Positions 35,807 to 45,881 of a stretch of DNA of 64,000 nt are shown one piece after another; the stretch's first letter is position 1, and the number at the start of each line of letters is the position of its first letter. Source of the DNA: Austropuccinia psidii (Eukaryota > Basidiomycota > Pucciniomycetes > Pucciniales > Sphaerophragmiaceae); assembly GCA_023105745.1 (NCBI GenBank), contig JALGQZ010000017.1:716001-780000 (forward strand), in the 5' to 3' direction. Under the pieces are notes generated by a model. It had not been told where the DNA came from, ran no database searches, and saw only the letters and a program-made list of their open reading frames with translations. Position numbers and translations under genes: made by a program.

Positions 35807-35882
35807 AATTAAAGAATAAGAAAAAATAAAAGTATTTTAGAATAAAAATTCTTTTATGGCAATTATAAAAAGAGGTGCTCAC

Positions 35883-36032
35883 CTTCAGAGTCTTGAATGG
35901 TGGGTCCTGGAAAGTCTAATTTCTTAGCTTTCTTTATTTTGGTGATAACTGGTGTTGGAGAACTTTGACAAGTTTCTTCCACCAACCTCTCAACAGTAGC
36001 TTGGTTATCTTCTGTTGGGTTATCTTCAAACA
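35883..36032 (-). CDS. Ty3-B leader exon of spliced accessory protein
   Basis: After TTTTTTTAG the exon starts with TG in frame at 36032 and encodes an acidic then basic peptide of about 49 residues (FEDNPTEDNQATVERLVEE, ..KIKKAKKLDFPG). It ends in phase 1 at GAAG|GTGAGC (35883/35882). An 87-nt intron (35882-35796) ends at ACTACCAG, 11 nt past the Gag ATG. The layout is the same as in A and C. Only weak upstream donor candidates ending in A were found here. Confidence 0.55.
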
Positions 36033-36534
36033 CTAAAAAAGACAAATAAATATAAGTCTTTATATAAGAAGTGTTATTTTTGGCAAGATATGGCAATTTT
36101 CCACGTAGAAATTGCTTTATATCTTAAAAAATTGAAATAAAATAAAGAAATGAATAAAAATGAATAAAAATAACTTTTTTTATTGGTTTTTAATATTTTT
36201 TAATATTTTTTATGTATTTTTTATTTTTTAAAGAATAAAATAAAAAAGAATATGATTCTTATAAAATTAAATTATAATAAAATTATTTTTAATTTATAAA
36301 ATATCTTTTTTAATCACTAGAGTCACTCAAAGAAAGTTCTTGCAAGTCTAAGGATGTGAAAAACCACGTGTAAGACAGTACAATAGCTTTCCAAATGCCT
36401 CAATAGCTTTTAAAATCAATAAAATATAAATTTATTATATAATTTATGATTATAAATATAATTTATTATTGGATAAACCCAAATAGAATCTTTTTAAAGG
36501 TCTTTTAAGTAAATATCACGGCCAGGCCGCCAAA

Positions 36535-38560
36535 TGTAAGGTTTGACTATGAAACAATAAGTAAAAATTACTAATTTATTACTTATTGTACTCTGAATGT
36601 CCTTATAAATTGAATAAATAAGATTAAAAATATAATAATAATAAATAATTATTATTATTATGGCGTAAAATAATTATATTATTAAATAAATATAATAATA
36701 TAATTTATATTATGAAAATATAATATAATAAATAAATATATTAATATAAAATAATTAATATATTAAAAAGCTCTTTATTATTGTTACCAACAAATAATAA
36801 AGGCGTAAAAAATTGTTTTTTATTAATAAAAAACAATTAATAACAATAATATTACTAATATTAAAGTTATGAATTAATATAAATACTATTTATATTAATT
36901 AAAGAGTTATTAAGAGAGTAATAATAGAGAAATTATTATAATAAGAGAGAATAATCTACTTTTAACACTTAATATAATAATTTTGAAGTATTTTACGCCA
37001 AAAAATATAAATACAACTTTTTCAAATTGTATTTACAATAAAAATAAAGAAAATTACAAATTATTCTGGATTTTTACGTGGAAATGAGTTTTAGAGAGAT
37101 TTTTAACAAAAACAATTAAATAAATGATTTAATCACGTCAAAATAGATGATTATAGCAAGGTGGTCTTTGGTCTTTAATAATATAATGCTTTTATATATA
37201 AAGAATAAAGAAAATTACCTTTTGATTTAATTGATTTAATGTTTTTGATGCGTCTGAGGGGAAAATAGAGTAAAAAGAGCTCTATTTATAGTAAATACCT
37301 CCCTCCTAGAGTCCAACAGGCTTCTAGTAGCCGTGTACTGATCATATCCACTGGAATTGATCAATATTTTTAAGGTTTGAGGGTGATTACATCATGATCA
37401 AACCATCTTACATCATTATTGCACCATTATTTAAAGTTATCACTGTAACTTTAAATTTGATGACATCAGAGGCTTGGCAGAACCCCAAATTTCGTGGATT
37501 TTATTAGTTTTAATCATAAACTAATAGTATTCACCAATTTTATCACTCTTGTGACTGTTAAACTCAATTTAAGGTTACAGTAGGTGATCATAACTGCTCA
37601 ATTTAAGCTCAAACTTTGATCTTCAATAACTTTTAAGATTTACACGCTACAGCAATTCAGAGCGTGAATTCTGATAGCCTGGCATAACCTTATTATGCTG
37701 CCAAGAGCTTATCATTACATCATCAAAACTCTAATTTTGATGATTTTTCTTGTAACTCATCTTTTCTGTCGAAATTCAATATTTTAAACTTCAAACCTTG
37801 ATTTCAGGGGGTTATACCCTGAATTTAATAATAAAAATTACATCAATCTTCACGAATGAACTAGTAGAGTCCAACTGTATACTTTTTTTTAAGTTTGGAC
37901 CACTTTCACAACAAAGTGGTCAACAGCTCTGTTGATTTTTATCAATATTTCATCATAGGTTTTAACCTTGCTTATGATTTGTAAAATAAAGTTCATATCT
38001 GTGTTCTTACAGTAATTACGTGGTGACTTTATTTTTGGTTCATCATTCTATCATGTATAGTTTAGAAGATATTAGCTATGATCCTTGAATATATGCGTTG
38101 ACCAAAAAAGTGCATATATTCAGGATAATTCCTTAAGTATTGATTTTGAGAATTAACTTATTAATTGTTTTATGTGTGGACTTTTATGGGGAATCCACTG
38201 GTACAATTTATTTCACATGTTGTTTCATTGGTTTCTGAGATAAATAGGATTTTATGGTTTTTATAAGGTATTATACCTTATAATTCATTAAATATTGACT
38301 TTACAGATATGCCATAAAAATGGTATATGTGTATTTTTCCATGAGGAATCCAATGGTACAATTTATTTTACATGTTTATTCATTGGTTTTTAAGTTAAAC
38401 CAATTTTTGTGTTAATTTATGGTATTTTTTGTATATTTAAGTAATTAATTTTAATGTATAATTATTCTAAGTAATTTTAGTATAATTATATTAAAGGTAT
38501 AATTATTCTTAATCTTTTTGTGACCTTATTGGGTATGTGGTCATATCTCAAAGGCTCACA
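36535..38560 (-). repeat. Ty3-B 5' LTR
   Basis: 2026 bp, nearly identical to 27874-29898, with differences such as one extra T in a T run and isolated substitutions. The element promoter should lie here. Confidence 0.93.
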
Positions 38561-38565
38561 GGTAG

Positions 38566-41072
38566 CCTTCCTCCGGATGTCACCTCTGCACTCGTACCAT
38601 TATTGGGTGACCCCAATTTCTTCATATCCTGTGGTCCTTCTGGAATGTGGCACACCAATCTAGAGAAAAACCCCAACCAGAAATTACTCATTGAAAGCTT
38701 TCTCAAGTTTAACCTTTACAACAAGAAAAACATCACTCTTCCACTAGTAATGTTTATTTTTTTGTTTTCCTCAGCAAGCATTGATATATTTGACCTCATT
38801 AGGCAGAATTCAATATTAATTCACCAACCAGCCACATACAACATCCCTGAACATTGTGGGTGTTCACTTATCTCACACCTGGAGCCCCAGCCTGTTATCT
38901 CTTCTCAGAATGTATTGTTGTCAGCTGAGCTGCACTCACAGCTCCTGAAGATTCCAAGTGGAAATGACCTTCCACAAATTGAATCCCTAATACCATTCCT
39001 AAAATCATCACTCAAGCCTCATCAAAAGCAAGGATTAGCATTTCTCCTAGATAGAGAAGCCCCAAATGGAAAATCGGCAAGATATCTGTGGTTAAATAAA
39101 CCATCATCCTCATCTACAAGAATAAAATTGATACATAGCATCACAAAGAAGCAAGTAAATAACCTTGAAGACTACTTCAGCCATACTCCCTTGGGCTGTC
39201 TGCTTGCAGATGACATGGGACTAGGAAAATCAATTCAGTGCATATCACTCATATGTATGACTCTTGAAGATTCCAAAAGAGATATTCCACCGTCCATTCA
39301 CTTTCTTAGTAAAAAACAAAAACACTCCACACTCATAATATGCTTACCTCGTTTGATAAAGAATTGGGAAGATGAATTAAAATTACATACAGACATATCC
39401 CAACTAAAGATTGTCACCTATCATGGGAAGAAAAGAAAGGAGATTGGACTGAAAAAATGGTCTGAAGCTGATATTGTAATATCTAGCTATCATTTGTTAG
39501 CCCATGAGTTTGGTCAGTCTGATAATATAGAAAGCTCTTGGATTTACCATAGTGAATGGTACTGAGTTGTCTTAGATGAGGCCCAGTGAGTTTTTCAACA
39601 TATTATTTATAAATTGTGGAATTCTGATGAAATTTATATCAATTAAATTGACATACCTAGTCAGATAAGAAGTCAGGAGTCAACTTTCTTCAAAGCACTT
39701 GGGGCAATACAAACATCCAGACGCATTTGCCTGACAGGAACCCCTATTCAAAACAGTATAAATGACTTAATTAGCCTAATCACCTTCATTACAGCACCTC
39801 AAAGTGAAAAACAAGAGAATTGGGTACCAAATATATTGGAAGAGCTCAAAAAAGGAAATTATAGCCCCCTTCAGTTATGCCTAAGGCATCTTTGTCTACA
39901 AAGAAACAAGGACTGCATTTTAAATGATCTACGTGAAATTAATCATGATTATATCCATGAACCTCTCTCAGATTGGACTTTAGATAGATATAATTATATT
40001 TACAAAGAGTTCATATCATCATCTAATCAAGGCTCAGAAATTTTCTTCAAGTATATAAACAAGCTTCGCCTTTGTTGCAATCATCACTTGCTGAGTGAAA
40101 GTATATATGACATTGAAGGTATGATCTCACCATATGGGACACAGATAGAAGGGAGGTTTTTCAATAGTACCATAACAGAACATGTTGATGTCAAAAAATG
40201 TCTACAAAGCACTAAAATTCAGAGGCTCCTGAAAATTCTTTTATCATGCCGAAACATTAAAAATTCAACCCCAAAATCAGTGATTTTTTCACAGTTTACA
40301 ACATTTCTTGATTTGTAAGTTGGGTTATTTCCCTTATTTTGTCTATTAAAATTCTGCTTTTTACCTCTCCTTTGATAATTATGAAGCTTTTGATTGACAA
40401 TTATTTGTGATAAACTGGTAGGATTGGAATTGTCTTAGAAAACAATAAGATCATTTTTACATGTGTTGATGGAACAATAGGCCAAGCTACACAGGAAGCA
40501 GAACTTAAGAAATTCAAGGAAAACAGCAATGTAGAAGTACTTGTGGCTTCAATAGGGGCTGCAGGGGTTGGTCTGAATATAACTTGTGCAGACGTGGTAT
40601 TTATAATGGTATGAATTATGATTACATGACCATGAGGCGATATTTTAATATAATCTATATATCTAATATATGTCTAGGAGCCTCATTGGAATCCAGCTGC
40701 TGAAGATCAAGCTATTGATTGTCTACATTGCATTGGACAAAGGAAAAATGTAATGGCATACCATTTTATATCACCTGATACAGTGGAGATAAACATGCAA
40801 AGGGTATGTTAATTAATAAGAAGTTTTGTTTAATGAAAAAGTTAGAACCACTTATTTTATATTTATGAATTACAGGTACAACAGAGGAAGCGTACTTTGG
40901 CAAGGTGTGTACATTTTTGATCATTCAAATCACTTATTGGATTTTATTTTCCTGTCCTTATGGTGGTTATTTTTTTCATGTAAGAACAACTTTAGCAAGT
41001 ACTTTGACATATGCTGAGCTATCAAAACTTTTCTTAGATACTCATATGAACATCAAAATTGAAAGTGGGTAA
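38566..41072 (+). pseudogene. SNF2/RAD5-like helicase of transposon X, main part
   Basis: Exons 38566-39585, 39661-40314, 40422-40608, 40678-40803, 40876-40904 and 41000-41072, with 27713-27873, total exactly 750 codons. Motifs: LADDMGLGKSIQCISLI (Walker A), WY*VVLDEAH with DEAH completed across the first intron, RRICLTGTPIQN (motif III), KLRLCCNHHLL, and VLVASIGAAGVGLNITCAD with EPHWNPAAEDQAID and IGQRKNV (motifs V and VI). SNF2 proteins are DNA translocases; RAD5, RAD16 and HLTF are the closest in style, but no RING finger or HIRAN domain is evident. One TGA (39563-39565, Arg in the family) and the Ty3-B insertion break it. The stop lies 40 bp from the X TIR, so it belongs to X. Confidence 0.87.
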
Positions 41073-41111
41073 ATGTGAAATTATAATTCTTTTGGATTAA
41101 AAAGAATTGGG

Positions 41112-41225
41112 GCGTGGATTTAGCAAACTACATTCATGAAAGGCATGAAGGCGTATCTGAATCCACAATTTTATGCATAGGCATAGGCCTAAAGCTTAGG
41201 TTAAGGCGTGGAAATATCACTCCCC
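41112..41225 (-). repeat. Transposon X right terminal inverted repeat
   Basis: This is the inverted partner of 22555-22668, ending TATCACTCCCC at 41225 and followed by the TAGTAAAA duplication. The helicase stop codon is only 40 bp inside it. Confidence 0.85.
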
Positions 41226-41233
41226 TAGTAAAA

Positions 41234-42096
41234 ACAGTTTTAACTGGTTTCTACGTCTCTTACACACATTCTGACGTGTTTTGAAGGCTCTAGACCAGGT
41301 ATTACTATAGTAATGGCTGATTTAAGGGTCTAAAATGGCTAAAAATGGCTTAAACCAGCCCTTTTTGGTCTAAATAAGGGTTCAATGATGCCATAATTGG
41401 CTTTTCTGTTGTCAGACTGTTTTTCACGACTGACAAGAGTAAATTTTACTTTTGGAGTAAGAAAATTGATGGCTATAAAAGTATGTCTTCTTTGCCCCAC
41501 TTTTCTCTTCATGTTAGAATCTTTTCCTTTTATAATTAGTTTAAAAATTGTTAAACCAATCAAATAAAGATTCCAACCACCTTTTTTAAATCATTTTAAA
41601 CCTCTTAACCACGTGAAAAAATCATTATAATCATTGTTTGTAACTCTTATAATCATTTTTACCCCTGAACCACCCCAAAAGTGAATTAAAGCATCTTTCA
41701 TCACTGTAAACTTTGTCACTTTGTTTCCAAATTCACTCTGGTCACTTTTGGGCGTGTTTTCTCTTTAATATTCTTCTTAAAGACTTTGTTCTTTAATTAA
41801 TTGCTTGCAGTTCTTTTCTCAATTAATTCCAATTGAAATTGCTCTTGAAGAAATTTCTTTTGTGGCCTTAAATATCTCTTGTAGAGTATTTTTGGATAAA
41901 TTTTTATTGTTGGTAAAACAATAAATCTTTATAATATTATTTTTTTATACTAATAAAGTTATAAAAAATAAATTTGGCGTGTTATCTCTTAAAAATAATA
42001 TCCTTTACTATTTTTAATTGATTTTTACCTTATACAAATTTTGAGGACAGGAAAAGTACTTGATTTTTAATCAAAGTTTCATATCCACACCTTACA
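41234..42096 (+). repeat. Ty3-A 3' LTR, right part
   Basis: It resumes the LTR after X (second TSD copy 41226-41233) with ACAGTTTTAACTGG and ends CACACCTTACA at 42096. Together the two parts make 1826 bp against 1825 bp for the 5' LTR. Confidence 0.92.
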
Positions 42097-42692
42097 TTTT
42101 GAGTAAATTTTGAATTTGAATATTTTTCTTTTCTTGATTTATAGCGCCTGCGCTTCTTCTCCTTCACTTGTTTTGCACTGGGTTGTATAGGAGCATTGTC
42201 AGTCATTGTCCAGCTTATTGCATTTGCTGATTGCGATGAAGCCAAGTTCATCCTTTCCACGGATTGAATAATTGGGCCTGGACTATATGTACAACCCAAT
42301 TGATTTCTGGCTGGCGCAAGATCCAAAAAGACCCTCAAGGGGCTATGTGTGCAAGGTGTATAGACTACAGGCCTATCGTGGTAGTGATTCGGAAATTAAT
42401 GGTTTGTTGCCGATGTGCCATAAATGTGTGGCATTGGTGGGGGGAGTGTGTGTTGTATGTTTCCCCGAATTAATGGCATCATAAATTGACATTGGGATGG
42501 ACTGGGTGCTGACATAATCATTGATGATCTCATTGGGGGTTGCCCATGAGTAAAAGATGCCCAATTGTGATTGTTTTCTTCAGTCGACCATCTTTCAATG
42601 TCTTCTCCTGGCGTAGTTAATGGTATTTGGGTGGGCCTTTCTTGTAGATATGTATCTCTTGTTGGTAAATTGTTTGATTGATTTGGCATCAT
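42097..42692 (-). pseudogene. Harbinger ORF1 of H1, N-terminal part
   Basis: It starts at ATG 42692 (MMPNQSNNLPTRDTYLQERP). One TAA (42398-42396) interrupts an otherwise open frame. The piece continues with SVERMNLASSQSANAISWTM and a basic KEKKRRRYKSRKEKY stretch (possible nuclear signal), then meets the Ty3-A 3' LTR at 42097. With one TSD copy removed, the codon AA|G joins 8793 and the frame continues KFTQ|KDCSNIC, matching NFTLKDYDNIC in H2. Confidence 0.8.
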
Positions 42693-43184
42693 CTGAAATC
42701 TCCCAATTTAATAACATCAGCATCGGTTAATGAATAATATCAATATCGTGCTCACCGTGTTGACCTCCTAAAACACATTCAACACAATCAGACAAAATCA
42801 AATCAATGAGTCAAATACCCAAGATAGTGAGCCGTAAGTGATCATTGATAGCCAAAACAATGAATCAAAGGGTTAAATACCAGAAATAATGAGCCGTAAC
42901 TGATTGTTGATAAATTGAAGAAAGAGAAAATCAAGAAATAGAGGATTTGAAGATAAATCAAAGAAGGAGCAAATCAAGAAATAGAGGATTTGAAGTGAGG
43001 AAAATTAGAAAAATAATTGTAAGAGGTGGGAAAAAAGATTAATCACATTGATGGGTCCCAGGTTAGACCTGTGGTAAGAAAAACCCAAAGAAAATTGGGG
43101 ACTTCTGGAAAAGGCTTCTGGCTTGCCTGATTCAGCCTTTCCCATGCTCATTTCCTTCAGTAAATCCAGAATTTTTTTTGACTC
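42693..43184. other. H1 right subterminal region
   Basis: Upstream of ORF1 (minus strand) and inside the right TIR. Two near-copies of AAGAAATAGAGGATTTGAAG occur at about 42910-43000. No gene was seen; the ORF1 promoter probably lies here. Confidence 0.45.
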
Positions 43185-43210
43185 ATTTGCGGCAATGTTT
43201 GAGCACCCCT
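43185..43210 (-). repeat. H1 right terminal inverted repeat
   Basis: Inverted partner of 452-477, followed by the ATT duplication at 43211-43213. Confidence 0.85.
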
Positions 43211-43213
43211 ATT

Positions 43214-44200
43214 GCCAAAAATAGTGGGGCTCACAGTCTTTGCCTGATTTGGCCCTGGGAAACAAGAAAATCAGACTGACTGATTTCAAAATCAGTCATG
43301 CCATATTTTCAGGTGTCCCAATTTCATACAGGCCACCAATGGGCTTTTTCTTATGGCTTTTTGGAACCGTACCCTACTTTGTTTGATATCACTTTTTTTT
43401 AATTTCTGCTCTACTAATTTTCTTTAACATAACAACGTGATTTTTTTGTAGAAAAAACATTGAAAAACAAATAGAGGAAAGGTTCAAAACTGAATGGAGG
43501 TCCCATGGTGTTTGGGGTGCTTGCTCAAGTTGGCCCGTTCTGCATCTGATTTGGGCCTTTCTCACGTGGATTTTGCCTTGGAAATCAGAAAGTCCAAAAT
43601 CATCAAATATGGCAATGACTGAGCCCACTAATGATGAATTTTGGCTTGCTGATTCTCGACAACACAAAACCCTGAGAAAGCACAACATCAGACAAAGAAA
43701 ATCCCAAACCAGGAAAACCCCTGAGAATATTGACTTAGCATGGGAGGGTCTGTTGTCTGAGGTTTGTTTTTTTGCATTCCCTTTTTTTGTCTAAATTTTT
43801 TTTTAAAATCATCTAATACTGCAAAGATAATTCTTGTTCAAAAGAGTTGAATTGTTTCTTGAAAAATTTATTCCAACAAGGGAATTGTTTCAAACCTGTT
43901 TCACCTGGCTTTTTGCTAAATCTTCCCTTTTTTTCCTTGTTAAAAACTTTGATATAAACATCATCCCTGATTTCATGAATTTTTGATTATGCTTAGATAT
44001 TCCAAAAGCTTCATACTTCAAGCTAGACATTTTTTTGAGGGGGTTAACACAGATGGTTTCTTTTACTGTTTTGTTTTTTGAAGGTGTGGTAACCTATATT
44101 TGATATCTGAAGAGCTGGGCATAGGCTATTAATATGATTTCTTTAAATCAATAAGATTACCTCCAACATCAAATTGAATTACATGAGCCAATTTTAAAGG
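43214..44200. other. Flank between H1 and H2, with a hypothetical ORF at 43609
   Basis: An ATG at 43609 opens MAMTEPTNDEFWLADSRQHK and further coding-like residues on the plus strand up to GAG|GTTTGT near 43760; the open frame ends at 43794. No family is recognised. A GACTGATTT..AATCAGTC palindrome lies at about 43275. The left end of H2 should be in this stretch, but no TIR could be paired. Confidence 0.35.
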
Positions 44201-45881
44201 GATATCACAGATCAGTCACCGTTAGGAAGACTACCAGAGGAATGTGGGCAAGATTTAAGTCACTTACGACACCACTGGAATTCAGTAGTGGCCCAAGGTT
44301 CTGATATGAGCCACTGGTCAAATGGAGGTCTTGAAGGTACCACAAAAAATTGGACCGGCCAAGGGACCATGTTAATGCCTTCACAAAGGCTGATTCATAC
44401 ACCACTACCACCTTCAACAATGTATGGTTCATTTGGGCTCATTCAAAATTGTGAGGTGATTAATGGCTCACATCAATCATCTCATAATGTTGAAGATAAA
44501 TTAAAATACATTTCCATGAGGCCAACCACCCTACAGAAAATCCATAATCAACCACCTTTGAGTGATCACTCCAGTCAATAAGTCAGTGCACTAGGGCTCA
44601 GTCAACCACCTTTGAGTGATAACTCCAATTGATCAGTCAGTGCGCTATGGCTCAGTAAATTAGTGGAGAATATGCATATCACACCATCTAGATCAATCAG
44701 TGGAGTCAGTTTGGAAAAAACTGAGGCTAGTGGTGGTGATTCTGAAAAGAAAAATAAAAGGTGCAAGAAAAGAAAAAAGAAGGCTACTGGAGATAGTAAA
44801 CCCAACTTTACTCTTAAGGATTATGATAATATCTGTTATTACATTGAAGAGGAAGAAAATCAGGATTGCCTCTTTGGTAAAAGAACTAAAACAAATATTG
44901 GCAAGAAGCTTATGACAAGAAAAGCAGCATATGAACTATTTGTGGGATATCTCAATGAATTGAATCCATCTCTTGAGATCAGTGGTTGTTACTGTGCACA
45001 ACGGTTTAGTAGATATAATAAAAACCTTACTGATTGCCTATGGGTTAAGAAAACTGGTTCTGGATTGACTTAGACCGACTTGGGAACAACAATGGAAAAA
45101 AAACTGGAATCTATGTGCCCATTTTACACTTTCATGGAGAACATCTTTGGGAAAAAAGCAAATGTGGAAGAATCTCATGAGAGAGACTCAACTCAATCAA
45201 TGGAAGTTATGGAGATGAGTGAGGGAAGAAGGTAATCCAATATTGAGATCTCTAGTAGCAGTGATTTGGGGTTTTCAGAATACAAGTTGAAAGAAAGCTT
45301 GGCCAAGTACAAGGTCCCCATTTCCAGGCATCAAGATATGGAAAACAAAACAAACCCAACTACACCAGTAAGTGACACCCATAGTCACTTTGGTGAAATT
45401 AGTGGGGTCACCAATGCAAAGAGTCAGTCAGAGATGGCTAAGGGGAAGGGGAAAAATCTTAAAGATATCAATGACCAAAAAGACAGAGACATGAAAGATT
45501 TTCACATGAAACTTTTTGAAAATTTCATTACATTTCAGCAAGGCAAGTGGATGGAAGAAGAATCCATACTGAAGGAAAAAGGTAAACATGAATTTAATTT
45601 AAAGAAGGAAAAATTTGAGCAACAGTTGCATATATATGCAGAGCCCAAAGAGAAGGAAAAGGTGAATAATGAAAGGGAATATAATTTGGAGAGAGAGAAA
45701 TTTGAAAGACAACTTCATATACATTTTGAAGAAAAGGATAGGCCACAATGTGAATTTGAATTAGAAAAACAACACATGGATTTTCAGCTTCAATTCAAAA
45801 AGGAACATTTTGACAGGGAGGAAATGATGAGGAAGAGGGAAAGTTCGCTAAGAATTACATGTGAATTGATGTTATCAAGTA
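44201..45881 (+). pseudogene. Harbinger ORF1 of H2
   Basis: One frame runs through stops TAA 44579, TGA 44630, TAG 45071 and TAA 45233. A basic stretch KKNKRCKKRKKKATGD precedes the Myb/SANT-like segment NFTLKDYDNICYYIEEEEN, KAAYELFVGYLNELNPSLEI, CYCAQRFSRYNKNL. After a Ser-rich linker there is a long Lys/Glu coiled coil with two internal repeats (FNLKKEKFEQQLHI and YNLEREKFERQLHI). The start is uncertain. Ty3-C interrupts the frame at 45881. Confidence 0.78.
44547..44654 (+). repeat. Tandem duplication of about 54 bp in H2 ORF1
   Basis: The block starting CAACCACCTTTGAGTGAT and ending GGCTCAGT is present twice in tandem with a few differences. Each copy carries one of the in-frame stops (44579 and 44630). 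Confidence 0.75.

Larger units (their letters stand above)
27874..38560 (-). mobile_element. Ty3 (gypsy-type) retrotransposon B, nearly intact, inside the X helicase
   Basis: 10,687 bp, with LTRs of 2025 and 2026 bp that differ at only a few sites by eye and a perfect duplication GGTAG (27869-27873 and 38561-38565). In sense direction the LTR is TGTGAGCCTTTGAG..AACCTTACA. The region after the 5' LTR reads TTTGGCGGCCTGGCCGTGAT, and a GGTGGTAGGGAA tract precedes the 3' LTR. Gag and Pol form one frame (35806-30017) with a single TAA. Sharing TGTGAGCCTT and CTTACA ends and a similar primer-binding region, it is a relative of A. It is the most recent layer of the nest. Confidence 0.95.
22555..41225 (+). 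mobile_element. DNA transposon X with long TIRs, carrying a SNF2-like helicase gene
   Basis: The 114-bp terminal inverted repeats (22555-22668 and 41112-41225) begin GGGCAGTGATATTTCCACGC on the left and GGGGAGTG on the right, with roughly eight mismatches. The 8-bp target duplication is TAGTAAAA (22547-22554 and 41226-41233). It carries a broken plus-strand ORF cluster on the left, a tRNA-like SINE candidate, a hairpin array, and a spliced SNF2-type helicase on the right. Ty3-B is nested in the helicase, so X proper is about 8 kb. Long TIRs and an 8-bp TSD would allow a MULE or hAT relative. A helicase recalls the AcademH lineage as I remember it from the literature, though I remember a longer TSD there. 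No DDE core was recognised, so the superfamily is left open. Confidence 0.82.
8799..42096 (+). mobile_element. Ty3 (gypsy-type) retrotransposon A, split by two later insertions
   Basis: LTRs TGTGAGCC..CCTTACA at 8799-10623 and 21592-22554 plus 41234-42096 (1825 and 1826 bp) are flanked by TTTTG (8794-8798 and 42097-42101). The primer-binding region after the 5' LTR reads TTTGGGGGCCCAGCCGTTAT. A polypurine tract AGGGGGAGGGAA precedes the 3' LTR. Gag, protease, RT, RNase H, integrase and a chromodomain-like tail lie in one frame broken by seven stops. A CACTA-like element (15296-19839) sits in RNase H and transposon X (22555-41225) sits in the 3' LTR. The coding order is that of chromoviruses. 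Confidence 0.93.
452..43210 (+). mobile_element. PIF/Harbinger DNA transposon H1, interrupted by nested elements
   Basis: Both ends carry a 26-bp terminal inverted repeat, AGGGGTTCTCAAACATTGCC and on to CGCAAAT, with one mismatch (T or G at position 7). The repeats lie at 452-477 and 43185-43210. They are flanked by the 3-bp direct repeat ATT (449-451 and 43211-43213). Harbinger elements make 3-bp duplications, usually TWA; a TTA frame with a shorter TIR is possible on the left but does not match on the right. The element encodes a DDE transposase on the plus strand (813-7206) and a convergent Myb/SANT-like ORF1 on the minus strand (42692-7755). Removing the copia and Ty3-A insertions, each with one TSD copy, leaves about 4.4 kb of H1 and restores both frames across the junctions. 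Confidence 0.88.

Noticed and set aside
33465..35819. Plus-strand ORFs opposite the Ty3-B Gag region
   Set aside because: They are antisense shadows of the long Gag-Pol frame; no conserved motif and no counterpart in A or C.
38566..41072. Helicase as a resident host gene that X or Ty3-B merely landed next to
   Set aside because: The whole gene, including its first exon at 27713, lies within the paired 114-bp TIRs and TAGTAAAA duplications, and its stop is 40 bp from one TIR.
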